Made by a program: the position numbers and the translations under genes
Source: Purpureocillium takamizusanense
Lineage: Eukaryota > Ascomycota > Sordariomycetes > Hypocreales > Ophiocordycipitaceae
Length of the DNA: 64,000 bases
Assembly (NCBI RefSeq): GCF_022605165.1
Contig: NC_063068.1
Coordinates: 186,001-250,000, forward strand
Direction of reading: 5' to 3'
In this document: positions 42,186 through 51,607 of the stretch, one piece after another
Position numbering within the stretch: position 1 is the first letter of the stretch
Layout of the letters: each line of letters starts with the position of its first letter
The notes under the pieces: model-generated
Told to the model about the DNA's origin: nothing
The model's database searches: none
The model's input: only the letters and a program-made list of their open reading frames with translations

Positions 42186-45158
42186 TCACTCGTCCTCATT
42201 TTCGTCCTCGGACACGATCTTCCGTCCCGCTTTTTGCCGACCTCTTGCAGGCTGTCTTCGAGCCGGCGTCTTTGTCTTGCTTTCTTGCTCTTCCTCTGAT
42301 GCCTGGTCTTTGTTTGAGGGCCTGCCGACGTCGTGCTGGTGGTCCTCCATAATGAGTCCATCATCTACCGGTTCCTCTCCGTCCTCATCTCCAACTGGGA
42401 AAAAGCTCGATATTTGCTGGCTTGTACCATCTTCATTGACATCCTCCTCGTAGCCCTCAGGCAAAAATCCGCCCGCCAAGTCTTCGTCATGATGCTCCGC
42501 CAACGGCTCGTGGAGCGGGACGCCGCCCTTGTGCGCAAATACCGACACGCTGTCGTCAATGTCGCCATACTCTTGACGAATCCGTTGTACAATGCGTAGG
42601 CCCATTATAAACTTGCGCCATTGTTTCAATGACGCGGTGCGCCGCTTTTCGTCTTCCTTTCGGCGCCGCTCGGCCTCGTCCTTTTCCAGCTCAGCCATGA
42701 CTTGGTCGCGGTGCTCTTCTGCGATAACGACTCCCTGTATCACAGGTACTGCCATGCGGTGCCCAAACTCAAAGTCGACGACAGCCTCAGCATAGTCGAT
42801 CTGTAGCCTCTTGCAGACACGCATGGCACCTCGAAACGGCACATGGACCGCACCTTTGGGACACATGTGTTCCGCAAACAAATCAATATTCCTATGCGAT
42901 GGTAAGCAATAGTTCTGGTAGTAGTACAGGAGCTGGCATATATACCCATATTCATTCTTCGGGATGACGCCATCCTTGATTGGAGGTGGTATGATCCAAT
43001 CGGTCTGCTCAAAGCTGTACAGTCCCTGCAACACCTTTTCACCGGTGGCTGCCTCCGCCTCCAGGATCACACGCTTCCGATTCAAGGTGGCAGCCCGATA
43101 GGGAACCCTTTTCAGCGGCTGCTCACCAGGGATGGGAGCTCGGCCCTGCTTGTGCCATGTCTCAGCGCTCTTGACATTGACAACGTCTGCGCGTAGGAAA
43201 ACATCCAACTCCTCGACTTTGCCGCCTTTAAGCTTGTTCGTGAACTTCTTAGCAGGGGCTGCGTCAGGCTTGAGAGCTTCTTCTCGCCTGAGATGTCTCT
43301 CCAGCACGAAGTCCTTGGATTGCTTGTAATATTGTAGCGTTTCTTGGCCTTCCTTGACTTCCTTCTTCTCGGGTTTGGCAGGTTTTAGATCGGTGGTGTC
43401 CTCCTGCTCATCGACCTCAGTGATAGGTCGTTTCCTGTCCCCTCGTCGATACCCCGACATAGCGGTCTTGAACCAGTCATATAACTCATAGCGCTTGACT
43501 TTGCCGTGACGATTATAGACCGGGATCTTGTCAGGAGACAAACGCACACCCTTGGTTCGACCAGGCATTGTTTGCCGCTTAAGATATCGCACTGTTATGT
43601 CCTTGGCTGTCCCGTCAGGGGAATATCCGACTATGTAAGCCATGATCTCTCGAGCCCTATCCGCCTTTGCCCCCCGCGGTTCGAATGACTCAACCAGGTC
43701 GCGGTTTGTTGCAATGGTCGCTTTGATGGGATCTACCGGCAAATACTTTTTGGTGACTGGGGATAGCACTTCAGTCCAGTAGTGGGGAAATTCCAAGTCG
43801 TTGTCGAACTTTTTTAACGTCCGTGTCTTCTTGGGCGTGATCTCCACCTCCACAACTGATTCGTCATCAGTGTCCATATATTCCAGCTTAAGCTTGTCGT
43901 CAGAGTCTTCCCGCTTGACTTTGTCAGATGATCGCACATTTCGCTTCTTGTCTGAAACCGCCTCCTGTGACATTTTCGGGGTTCTAGAGCCGTTCGCCTT
44001 TGACTTTCTTGATGCTTTGGTTGTCACGACTTCCTCGGCTGTCTTGTCGTCCTTCTCTGGCTCGGCATCTTCCAGTTTGTTCCACCCAAACCCGAGGCAC
44101 TGCAAATTAGCAACCATGCGCGCTTCCAAGCCTAATCCCCGCAAAAGCGCCGTGAAAAGCTGTGCTCCCACGTCACGACTTCCACGGCAGTCGATGGCGC
44201 ACTGGCGAAATGAATTTAGATCGAGTATCCTCTCCCCGAACCGCGCCGTGTCCTCGGGACGATCTTGAAATCCTTTGGTGAGTCGATCCAGCCGCTCTAG
44301 GTCCATGTAGCCCCATTTTCGCAAACCAGGTGCGGTAATTCGGAAACGCTGCTTCCACCAGGATACCAAGGTCTGCATCAGGCGAAAAAGAGGATCGCCA
44401 TGGCTCATGTCCACGACACCGTCCTCCAGTCTTGTTGCCTCCGAGCTCCAGTCCCTAGCCTCACGGTCGGACGGCGCCTTTCGCCTGCCCTGGCCTTTGG
44501 CGCGCTCTTTAGGCGGTGGTTTAGCCTTCGACGGCGGAAGGGCCTTGACGAGACCAGAGTTTCGTCTCCAGCGCTCAACTTCGCCCCAGAGTCTGGGAGG
44601 GATGTGCGAGACCATTATGGCCTGAAGCTCGGCATCGCAAAGCCACGAGTTCCGCACTGCGTTGTGCCAAAGCAATGACATGACGTGCACGCAGTGGGTC
44701 GCATTTCGGACTTTCCGCTCCCGCTTCGTAGGACCTTTCTTCTCGCCAAAAGGATTCGTAAGCGAGATACGAGTGTCCTTGTTGAGCGTCAGTTCGAGGT
44801 CGCCCGACACCGTCGGCACGGCTGTTGAGGACACGGTCGGCGCCTCGACGTCTTCAAACTCAATATCGTCTTCATCGTCGGACTGTTCGATTCTTGGCCG
44901 CTTCGCCGCGGGAACATCTTCAAACTCTTGATCCGAAAGAGACGTCAAAGAGCTGTCGCTATCATCCTCATCAAAACCCGACGCAACTGACGTGAATTGT
45001 TTCGAGGACGAGGGGTGTGCGGTTGCGTCGAGGTCATCGTATAAGGTGGTTTTTCGCCGACTTGAGCCAGTCGAGTGCCCCTTCGGACCGGAGCCATTCG
45101 GGCTCTTCTCAGGGCTCGGCGATTCGCGCAGCCGCTTTCGCGGCACGTGGGGAGGCAT
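42186..45158 (-). CDS. RAD4: Rad4/XPC-type DNA damage recognition protein
   Basis: Two exons (45158-42946, 42891-42186) give 972 residues. After a disordered acidic N-terminus comes the transglutaminase-like fold (QCAIDCRGSRDVGAQLFTALLRGLGLEARMV; later FPHYWTEVLSPVTKKYLPVDP). The beta-hairpin domains BHD1-3 follow (VLERHLRREEALKP; SAETWHKQGRAPIPGEQPLK; KNEYGNIDLFAEHMCPKGAVHVPF; AVPVIQGVVIAEEH). The tail is Lys/Glu-rich. Rad4 with Rad23 recognises helix-distorting lesions to start nucleotide excision repair. A 54-bp intron (42945-42892) is a multiple of three and stop-free. I removed it because splicing rejoins NEYG to NIDLF, the family block, while reading through inserts YICQLLYYYQNY. The start is the first ATG; the upstream frame has only GTG. 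Confidence 0.92.
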   Translation of the reverse strand: MPPHVPRKRLRESPSPEKSPNGSGPKGHSTGSSRRKTTLYDDLDATAHPSSSKQFTSVASGFDEDDSDSSLTSLSDQEFEDVPAAKRPRIEQSDDEDDIEFEDVEAPTVSSTAVPTVSGDLELTLNKDTRISLTNPFGEKKGPTKRERKVRNATHCVHVMSLLWHNAVRNSWLCDAELQAIMVSHIPPRLWGEVERWRRNSGLVKALPPSKAKPPPKERAKGQGRRKAPSDREARDWSSEATRLEDGVVDMSHGDPLFRLMQTLVSWWKQRFRITAPGLRKWGYMDLERLDRLTKGFQDRPEDTARFGERILDLNSFRQCAIDCRGSRDVGAQLFTALLRGLGLEARMVANLQCLGFGWNKLEDAEPEKDDKTAEEVVTTKASRKSKANGSRTPKMSQEAVSDKKRNVRSSDKVKREDSDDKLKLEYMDTDDESVVEVEITPKKTRTLKKFDNDLEFPHYWTEVLSPVTKKYLPVDPIKATIATNRDLVESFEPRGAKADRAREIMAYIVGYSPDGTAKDITVRYLKRQTMPGRTKGVRLSPDKIPVYNRHGKVKRYELYDWFKTAMSGYRRGDRKRPITEVDEQEDTTDLKPAKPEKKEVKEGQETLQYYKQSKDFVLERHLRREEALKPDAAPAKKFTNKLKGGKVEELDVFLRADVVNVKSAETWHKQGRAPIPGEQPLKRVPYRAATLNRKRVILEAEAATGEKVLQGLYSFEQTDWIIPPPIKDGVIPKNEYGYICQLLYYYQNYCLPSHRNIDLFAEHMCPKGAVHVPFRGAMRVCKRLQIDYAEAVVDFEFGHRMAVPVIQGVVIAEEHRDQVMAELEKDEAERRRKEDEKRRTASLKQWRKFIMGLRIVQRIRQEYGDIDDSVSVFAHKGGVPLHEPLAEHHDEDLAGGFLPEGYEEDVNEDGTSQQISSFFPVGDEDGEEPVDDGLIMEDHQHDVGRPSNKDQASEEEQESKTKTPARRQPARGRQKAGRKIVSEDENEDE

Positions 45159-45552
45159 AACGTTGCGCGAACGCCACGGAACGCATATTGAAAGAACGGT
45201 GGATGCGACAGGAGTGGGCAGCACTCTGGGTCTGCGTCATTGAGTCGCGAGCCAACACGAAAGCACGTGACCCCTTAAGCCAGGCGATCAACACCAACTT
45301 TACTACCCTGAACCGAACATCGAGATCCGAAGACTCAATATGCCGTTGGCCATTTGGTCATTGAGACGATGAGTGCTCTACTCTATATTACAATTTGATT
45401 CCACAATGGCTGATTAAATTTGAAGTGCTCTTCATGTACCTCGTAGCCAATAATGCCGGCTTCCCATGCCTCTATAATCTGGGTATTGATGCTCAAGTCC
45501 TCACAATGACCATCGCCTCCACACTACTTCCCCGTTAAACGCCGACAAAAAC
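45159..45552. other. Intergenic between rad4 start and cuz1 end
   Basis: rad4 promoter and 3' flank of the next gene; no other feature seen. Confidence 0.6.
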
Positions 45553-46485
45553 TCATGGCTCCATCAAATTCGGGGGCGGTCCAACGCCCCTGAGTAGAAT
45601 GACGGTGTTGCCGCTCTGCAGTGACGACCCGATCTTCTCGTTGAACTCGAGCAGCCGGCCGCCTTCGACGTGGAAGACACGCAGCTTGTCCCTCTCATCG
45701 GAGCTCTTGTTGTTCATGTTCTGCACCTGCAGCTGCTGCGCCGCATCGTCGAGCAAGCGACCGACAACCCAATCCTTGGAGAAGAAGAACTCCCCCTTTG
45801 GAAGCTTGGCTTTAGCCGTCTCCGCCTCTGCCTCGACGTAGAGGTAGATGCGCTTGTCTTCGGAAATGTCTTTGCGACCCTTGGCTGTCTTCCTGAGCTT
45901 GGCCGTGGCGGCGAGACGCGCCGCCGTGGAACTGGGCTTCGGCTTTGGCAGGGCGCGTTCGGCCTGCTGGCGCTTGGCTGAGCCCCAAGCGCGCAACTTG
46001 TCGAGTGTAGTTTTCGTCTTCTGCGCGACGGCGTCGATCTGCGGCGAGGGACGGGCCCCGATGGGCACCAGGTTCTTGCAGTCGTGGTCCTCCCTCAGCC
46101 GATGCTTGAGGCAGTAGTCGCGATTGCACGTGTCGCAGTGAACGCCCGGCGTCAGCGACGTGCCCACGACCGTCTTACAGTCGGGCGAGGCGCAGGGCTT
46201 TTGGGAGACGCGGTCTCGCAGCGTCTTGCCCTGGCCGATGGACGGCTTGGCGAGTTCGGCCTGCCGCTTGCGCTGCGCCCAGGCGCCCGGATTGGAGCAC
46301 TTGTGGCCCGACTCGGTGCGGTGATCGAGGCAGTAAGTCTTGCCGCATGACTGGCAGAGGAAGGGGAGGAAATCGAGTTGGTTGCAGTACTCGTACTGGC
46401 AGTGCTTGCCGACGAGCGTGGCGTCTGTCTTGTCTCGCATGACGTAGCTGGTGCCGTCGGCGTCGGGATTCGATGAGGACGCCAT
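45553..46485 (-). CDS. CUZ1: AN1-type zinc-finger/ubiquitin-like protein, Cuz1 homologue
   Basis: One intronless frame of 310 residues. Two AN1 zinc fingers are visible: CQYEYCNQLDFLPFLCQSCG..YCLDHR..HKC (about residues 29-62) and CASPDCKTVVG..HCDTC..YCLKHR..DHDC (about 97-136). A basic Ala/Lys linker follows. The C-terminal ~90 residues (IYLYVEAEAE, KDWVVGRLLDDAAQQLQV, VFHVEGGRLLEF, GNTVILLRGV) form a ubiquitin-like fold. This order is that of yeast Cuz1 and human ZFAND1, which link Cdc48/p97 with the proteasome during arsenite or stress-granule clearance. All expected zinc ligands are present. Confidence 0.9.
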   Translation of the reverse strand: MASSSNPDADGTSYVMRDKTDATLVGKHCQYEYCNQLDFLPFLCQSCGKTYCLDHRTESGHKCSNPGAWAQRKRQAELAKPSIGQGKTLRDRVSQKPCASPDCKTVVGTSLTPGVHCDTCNRDYCLKHRLREDHDCKNLVPIGARPSPQIDAVAQKTKTTLDKLRAWGSAKRQQAERALPKPKPSSTAARLAATAKLRKTAKGRKDISEDKRIYLYVEAEAETAKAKLPKGEFFFSKDWVVGRLLDDAAQQLQVQNMNNKSSDERDKLRVFHVEGGRLLEFNEKIGSSLQSGNTVILLRGVGPPPNLMEP

Positions 46486-47210
46486 GGTAAATCTGCGGAA
46501 GCTTCAATTGTTTTATCCCTCGTCGTGACTCGGAGAGCGCAGGCACGGCCGCGTCGTCAGTGCTGGCCGGCTGTGGCGGTTGCTCAGCGAAGCGGCGAAG
46601 CCTGGAACCGTCTGGAAGTCTCCTCCCACCCGACGCTTACGCAGGCTTCGGCGTTGCCGCCCCTGAGCTCGCGGCGCGCAAAGGCCAAAGCCCTGGAATG
46701 TTAAATCCGGCTGCGATATTGCGAGCCGTAATGTTCAGGTACAAAGGAGCGGCTTGAAGCTTATTCCAGGTCGTGACTAGCAGAGAGCGATGCTGAGTGT
46801 AGATTGAGGTTACTACGTAACTGTAGGTGAGCTGACAATCGAGGCCGCCTATCGTGGGGCAACGACAGGGACCCCAGGCCCCAAGAGACCCCTCAACCCC
46901 TCTCTGTCGGCGACTCGCGCACTGGCCAAGCCACGCACACAGCCCCAGAGAGAACGTGAAAGCCGGGCAGTGGCCGTACGTCGCCGACTCGCCGCCAAGC
47001 TGATGTATCCACCATCCGCGTGAACCATGAGGTATCATCATACCTCGTACCTTGCAGTGAATATGTATTGCATTATGATCTGCAGAGCGGTCCTGGTCTT
47101 CATACCGAGTGAAAGAGTCGAGCGTCCTGCGCCTTCAATGCCATCAAATCAACGAGCGCCTTATACAACATATACCTAATAGACACCAACTGCTGAAACC
47201 AAGGCTTAAT
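46486..47210. other. Intergenic region, no gene seen
   Basis: cuz1 promoter side and mtp18 3' flank; no supported frame. Confidence 0.6.
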
Positions 47211-48121
47211 CTACTCATCCTTGATCACTTTTTGGTTCAGCACCCTTTCCCGCCCAGTTCTGGGCGCGTCACCCACGGCCTGCTTGCCGCCAAAAGCCTC
47301 GAAGCCGCGGTGGAAGGTCCACTCGACCGCGTGCTCGACCGGCTCGTCGAACATGGCGGGCAGGAAAGGAACAATCGCCAGGCCGAGCCCGATGGGCGCC
47401 CACGTGCGCAACGTCACGTTCTTGACGTTCTTCATTGCTCGCCCCGAGTAGCGCACCACGCTGTGGATTGTGAATGCCGGTAGGCCCATGCTTGCTACGC
47501 TCTGGAAGATGCCTCGCTGGACCATGACGGTCCGCCAGTCCTCGAGCGGCGACACCGTCCTAGGTTTCGCGTCTTTGGGCGCCGAGCTCTCCGCCGGCAG
47601 GCCGGTCACCTTCTCCTGATGCGGTGTGAGCTGTAGCTGCGGGTTGAGGATGCGCTGATTGTGCCAGTACGCCTTGTACCCTTCGTACGAAACGTCGCCA
47701 AGGATGTACATCCACGAGATTCCGTACGCCGTGCGCACCATGTACGGATGCGCCACCGGCCGGAAAGACTCGCCAATGTCGGACGTATACGCGACATAGC
47801 GATGCGCCGAGAGTAGTATGGTCCGTAGTCGTGTGGCATAGGCGGCGTAGCGGAGGTTGGTGTCGGTGGACGGACGAGCGCTGTAGGAGTTAGCTATTGG
47901 GACATAATACGCACAGAAGATCGCAGAACTCACTATCCCTCGCGCAAGTCTTCATAGAGCCTCCCATCCTCGTCGGCTTTGTCGACAATCGTCTGGAGCC
48001 CCTTGGGAAGCCGCTCTCTTGGGGGCAGCTTGTGCGGATCGAGAGACGAGCTGGCTGGTGTGCCATCTTCCTGAGCCTGGTCAGGCTTGGCCTCCTCCTT
48101 GGGCTTGCCCCACCAAGGCAT
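47211..48121 (-). CDS. MTP18-family mitochondrial inner-membrane protein
   Basis: Two exons (48121-47934, 47880-47211) give 285 residues. Exon 1 is a charged N-terminal extension (PWWGKPKEEAKP, then LYEDLREG). The 53-bp intron (GTGAGT donor, GCTAAC branch) joins it to the conserved body: RPVAHPYMVRTAYGISWMYILGDVSYEGYKA, then VMVQRGIFQSVASMGLPAFTIHSVV and LRTWAPIGLGLAIVPFLPAMFDEPVEHAVEW. These match the MTP18/MTFP1 (mitochondrial fission process 1) family of the inner membrane, tied to mitochondrial division and inner-membrane integrity. The gene is divergent from the ATP synthase subunit k gene with 451 bp between starts. Confidence 0.87.
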
Positions 48122-48572
48122 CGCGATGTGTCAGTGAATAGTAGCTGGAGCTGTCTTTGGAAATGGGGCGACGAGAAGTTGTCGACGCAGAGTCAACTGC
48201 GCAGTGGCGAGGGGATCGAGGTAAGCTGTTTGTTGGGTGCTGTTGTTGGTTGGCTACTGGTACTGGAGTATCGGTATTCGGTCCTTCGGGGTCGCGAGCG
48301 AACTGGAGGTCGCCTTGACGTCAACAGCGGTGCGGCTAGTGTAAAGTTGCTTACCCTGTAGTGGGGCGTATCTTCACCAACCCCGGCCCAATTACACCCG
48401 TTCCACCCGGCAATTTTTCGGCCTGCAATTCCAGGCACTGCGGTCTCTCAGGGCGGAATTTGAGATCGAGAGCTCTCCCGCGACCATCGTCAACAGAGCC
48501 ACTCTCGTCGCCTTGATAGCCTCCCCGTCGATCCAATCCCCGACCCTCCACACCGAGACTCAATCCATCAAG
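48122..48572. promoter_or_regulatory. Shared divergent promoter of two mitochondrial genes
   Basis: 451 bp between the ATG of the MTP18-family gene and the ATG of atp19. No gene inside. The short distance suggests, without proof, a bidirectional promoter coordinating two inner-membrane proteins. Confidence 0.5.
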
Positions 48573-48915
48573 ATGGCCGGTGTCGCTTACTACAACGTCG
48601 CGGGCCTGCGCCTCGGAAGCCACCACGTCCGTCACCCTTCCTACCTGTCGGCTTGCCCCCGAACACCAGACTGACGATTCGTCACAGATTGCCATGGGTT
48701 GGCTGGCTACCCTCTTCGGCGGCACATACTACGCTCTGTCCGGCCCCAAGAAGGCGGCCGCCGACAAGGCTACCCCTCCGATCAACGCCTCGAGCTCTGA
48801 TGAGGCCGACTTCATCAAGTGCGTGATTTCGATTTCCCCGACGAACACTGTGGCCAGACGGATCACTGACAAGACCGACAGGAAGTTCATGGAGGAGCAG
48901 GAGAAGAAGCAGTAA
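48573..48915 (+). CDS. ATP19: Mitochondrial F1Fo-ATP synthase subunit k (Atp19)
   Basis: Three small exons (48573-48626, 48688-48818, 48882-48915) give 72 residues. The N-terminus (YYNVAGLRLGSHHIAMG) precedes one membrane span (WLATLFGGTYYALSG) and a polar tail (PPINASSSDEADFIKKFMEEQEKKQ). That is the standard layout of fungal Atp19, a single-span Fo subunit that helps ATP synthase dimerise. The first intron uses a GTCCGT donor with a CTGAC branch, the second GTGCGT. Both are needed; the unspliced frame shifts or adds residues. The last exon holds eleven codons plus one base. Confidence 0.87.
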
Positions 48916-49967
48916 GCGGGTGCAGGGAGGTGACGAATTGGGCATTGTACGACACGACCGGTGTACATATAGAGGCATGTGGCGATCTGCTCGCTCAATA
49001 CGAAGTACAGAGGACTCGGCCGATCACGCATTGTCCATGTATGACGTGGCTTTGGAATTGACTACGAACGCAAAGGCAACGCAGTGCCCTTGTGATTCGG
49101 CCTACATCAGCAGTAATACCGAGTGTGCGGCTCCTCGTGTGTGAGGGCAAACGTGATGCCTGCGCCATCCCCCCCCTCTCCTTCTTCCCGCGCTCGCCGG
49201 TCGACGATGGCGCCTTCTGCGAAGTCTCGCCAATGAAGTATTTGCTTGTGTCTTTAGGTACTCATGTGCCTTATACGTGCTTTCTGGACTCTCCACAGGC
49301 ATATGCTAGTATTTTGTGATGCGATAGACTGGCGCTGCAAGACCTCTGAGGGTCAGTCAAGGTATTGATCGACCTGCAGTCGCGCCTTTATCAAGTAACT
49401 CTCCCGATGGCATGACCAACTCATGCAAAGAGGGAATCTTGAACGTAAACTGGTGGCAGCGCCTAGTTCTGCCCCCCCCGAAGTGTTTGGTGGGCTTTGG
49501 CTCTTCCATGCCCGTGGCTTGATCTGTCTCGACGCTCACCGCAGCGCCTCTCGGGCCAGATAGGTACGCTAGCAGAGCCAATTGCATCAGGCACAGAGAC
49601 TAGGAGATAGGGACATGCCTCAATTCTTGTTATTCCAGGATGCCTCGGAATCGAATAACTCAAACACGCAAGGGGCGCATGCCGATCAAGTTAGCCGACC
49701 CGACATGTAAAAGCCGAGTTTATGCCTGTGCGAGACACAAGATCACGTGTTCAGGCACCTCATTGTTGCAGAGCTAGCCCGGCGCCCCCCCACCTTCACC
49801 CGTCTTCCCCCAGCGTAGTTCATCGCCGCGTCCTCCTTAATCGAAACAATCCCACCTCGCCTTGTTCGGATACAACGATTACATCCGGTAGAGCACCAAC
49901 CCCCCCAAGGGACGCCCCCGCCGTGGGGATCATCTAAAAGGAGAGCCGGAGCGTCTGGTCTAATGCC
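48916..49967. other. Intergenic region, no gene seen
   Basis: 3' flank of atp19 and promoter/leader (C-rich) of the HTH gene. Short frames without motifs only. Confidence 0.6.
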
Positions 49968-51188
49968 ATGACGGATGTCACGACGGACCCGGCGCTCGTC
50001 GCCGCCACGGCCTCGGACCTCGCGCAGCAGCACGCCCAAAATGTGGCCGCCGCGGCGTCTGCCGTCTCCTCTGGTGGTTCAACAAACCCCAAGGAGCGGC
50101 ATTCGCTGACCCTCGACCAACGTCGCGCCCTGCGTCGCTGGGCCAGCGCGCAGCCCGTCCGACCTTCCCACAAGGCCTGCATCGAGTGGTTCTGGGCCCA
50201 GTACGGCCAGCAGATCAGCCAGTCGACCGTCTCGCATTCCCTCTCTCCCAAATACTCGCGTCTCGACGGCGACAACCCGCAGCTTTCGGGCTCGCGTCTG
50301 CGCTTTGGTAACTGGCCCGACGTCGAGAAGCTTGTCCTCCTATGGTATCAGCAGGTTCAAGCATCCGGCCGCCAACCCACCAACGAGGAGCTGGGCGACA
50401 AGGCAAAGTCCATCTTCAGTCAGCTCCCGCGCTATAAGGATGAGAACGCTCCCGAATTCTCTCCTGGTTGGATCCACCGCTTCAAGAAGCGCTACGGCCT
50501 GCTCATTAGGAGGCAGCGGCGCCACGGCGATGACACAGTCGACCCGGCAGAGGATATCGAGTATCTGGCAGACTGCGTGCCGCGCGTCATGGCCATCCAC
50601 CCCGACACGAACCCCTCTGCCATCAAGGAGCAGGTTTTGCGCGTGGTCGGTGTGGAGGCCACGCTGAACACCTGCGCTCTCGTCCGCGACGAGGTCATCC
50701 GTAGGTTGGGAGGCACCTCCGCGCATGCGCACGTCGCGCCTCCCATGACGCATCTTCCCCCGCCGCCCGACCCGCCGACTCCTCCTCCGCCTCCGCCGCC
50801 GGAACAGCCCATGTACGCTGAAGACGACCCGGAGGTGGTGCTTCAGAACGCCCTCCGCCAGCTGCAGCAGGAAGAACAGGCTGCCGAAGAGCAGGCCGCT
50901 GCGGTACGCGAGGAGCGCGAGCGCCAGGAGAGGGCAGCAGGGATGCAAGTGCCACCTCCGCAGACCATGATGTCTACACCTGGTCCCGGCAGGGCATCCT
51001 CCTCAGACGCACGATATGCCACGCCGGCACACGACATGGGCACCGACCTGACCCTGACGCCGATTCATTCCGACGGGCCCGTCTCCAGTCATGAACGCCC
51101 GCTGCGCTGCCCTTTCTGCGTCAACCAGCGAATGCTCCGCACCATTAAGGAGGCAGTCGAGCATATGTCCACGCATGTCGTTGTTTGA
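49968..51188 (+). CDS. CENP-B-type helix-turn-helix protein without transposase domain
   Basis: One intronless frame of 406 residues. Residues ~42-95 are a psq-like HTH (LTLDQRRALRRWASAQP, then IEWFWAQYGQQISQSTVSHSL). Residues ~105-180 form the CENP-B/Tc5-type HTH (VEKLVLLWYQQVQASGR, NEELGDKAKSIFSQL, FSPGWIHRFKKRYGL). Then come a Pro-rich linker (PPPPDPPTPPPPPPP), a Glu/Gln coiled stretch and a C-terminal single C-x2-C..H-x3-H finger (CPFCVNQRMLRTIKEAVEHMSTH). The DDE endonuclease that follows this HTH in pogo/Tc5 transposases is absent, so it is best seen as a domesticated DNA-binding protein like fission-yeast Abp1/Cbh or CENP-B. Centromere or origin binding is inference. Confidence 0.85.
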   Translation: MTDVTTDPALVAATASDLAQQHAQNVAAAASAVSSGGSTNPKERHSLTLDQRRALRRWASAQPVRPSHKACIEWFWAQYGQQISQSTVSHSLSPKYSRLDGDNPQLSGSRLRFGNWPDVEKLVLLWYQQVQASGRQPTNEELGDKAKSIFSQLPRYKDENAPEFSPGWIHRFKKRYGLLIRRQRRHGDDTVDPAEDIEYLADCVPRVMAIHPDTNPSAIKEQVLRVVGVEATLNTCALVRDEVIRRLGGTSAHAHVAPPMTHLPPPPDPPTPPPPPPPEQPMYAEDDPEVVLQNALRQLQQEEQAAEEQAAAVREERERQERAAGMQVPPPQTMMSTPGPGRASSSDARYATPAHDMGTDLTLTPIHSDGPVSSHERPLRCPFCVNQRMLRTIKEAVEHMSTHVVV

Positions 51189-51607
51189 GGGAATCGCAGT
51201 TATTGCTAGGACTTAGCTCTTCGTGCTTCGCGATGTCGGAGCGGCGTCTCGTAGCCAGCGGGCCCGGTTTCGTTTTCCGACAAGTGTTTGAGGAGCAAAA
51301 GGCACGGCGCTTGTGGAGTTCTGGGAGAGATTTGAGGGTCAATGCATTTGGCACAGCCACGAAGTCTGTAGGCAGTTGGCCTTGGGCCGACTTCAACGAG
51401 CACAGCATGGGTTGTGTATCCGCCAGAGTCTTTGTATTCAGGGCGGCTATTTAGTTGGGCGCTGCGAGGTCAGCATAACCTGGTGCACCTTCATAATACA
51501 TGTATGTGCTCTAATTTGTTTTCGATTCGAATATGAAAAACGGCATGACGGCCACACTATGCCTCTTGCTTGAACTATGATATGCTCCGTGTATGTCCTG
51601 TGTTGGT
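51189..51607. other. Convergent intergenic, no gene seen
   Basis: 3' flanks of the HTH gene and vps36; the right half is AT-rich. Confidence 0.6.
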
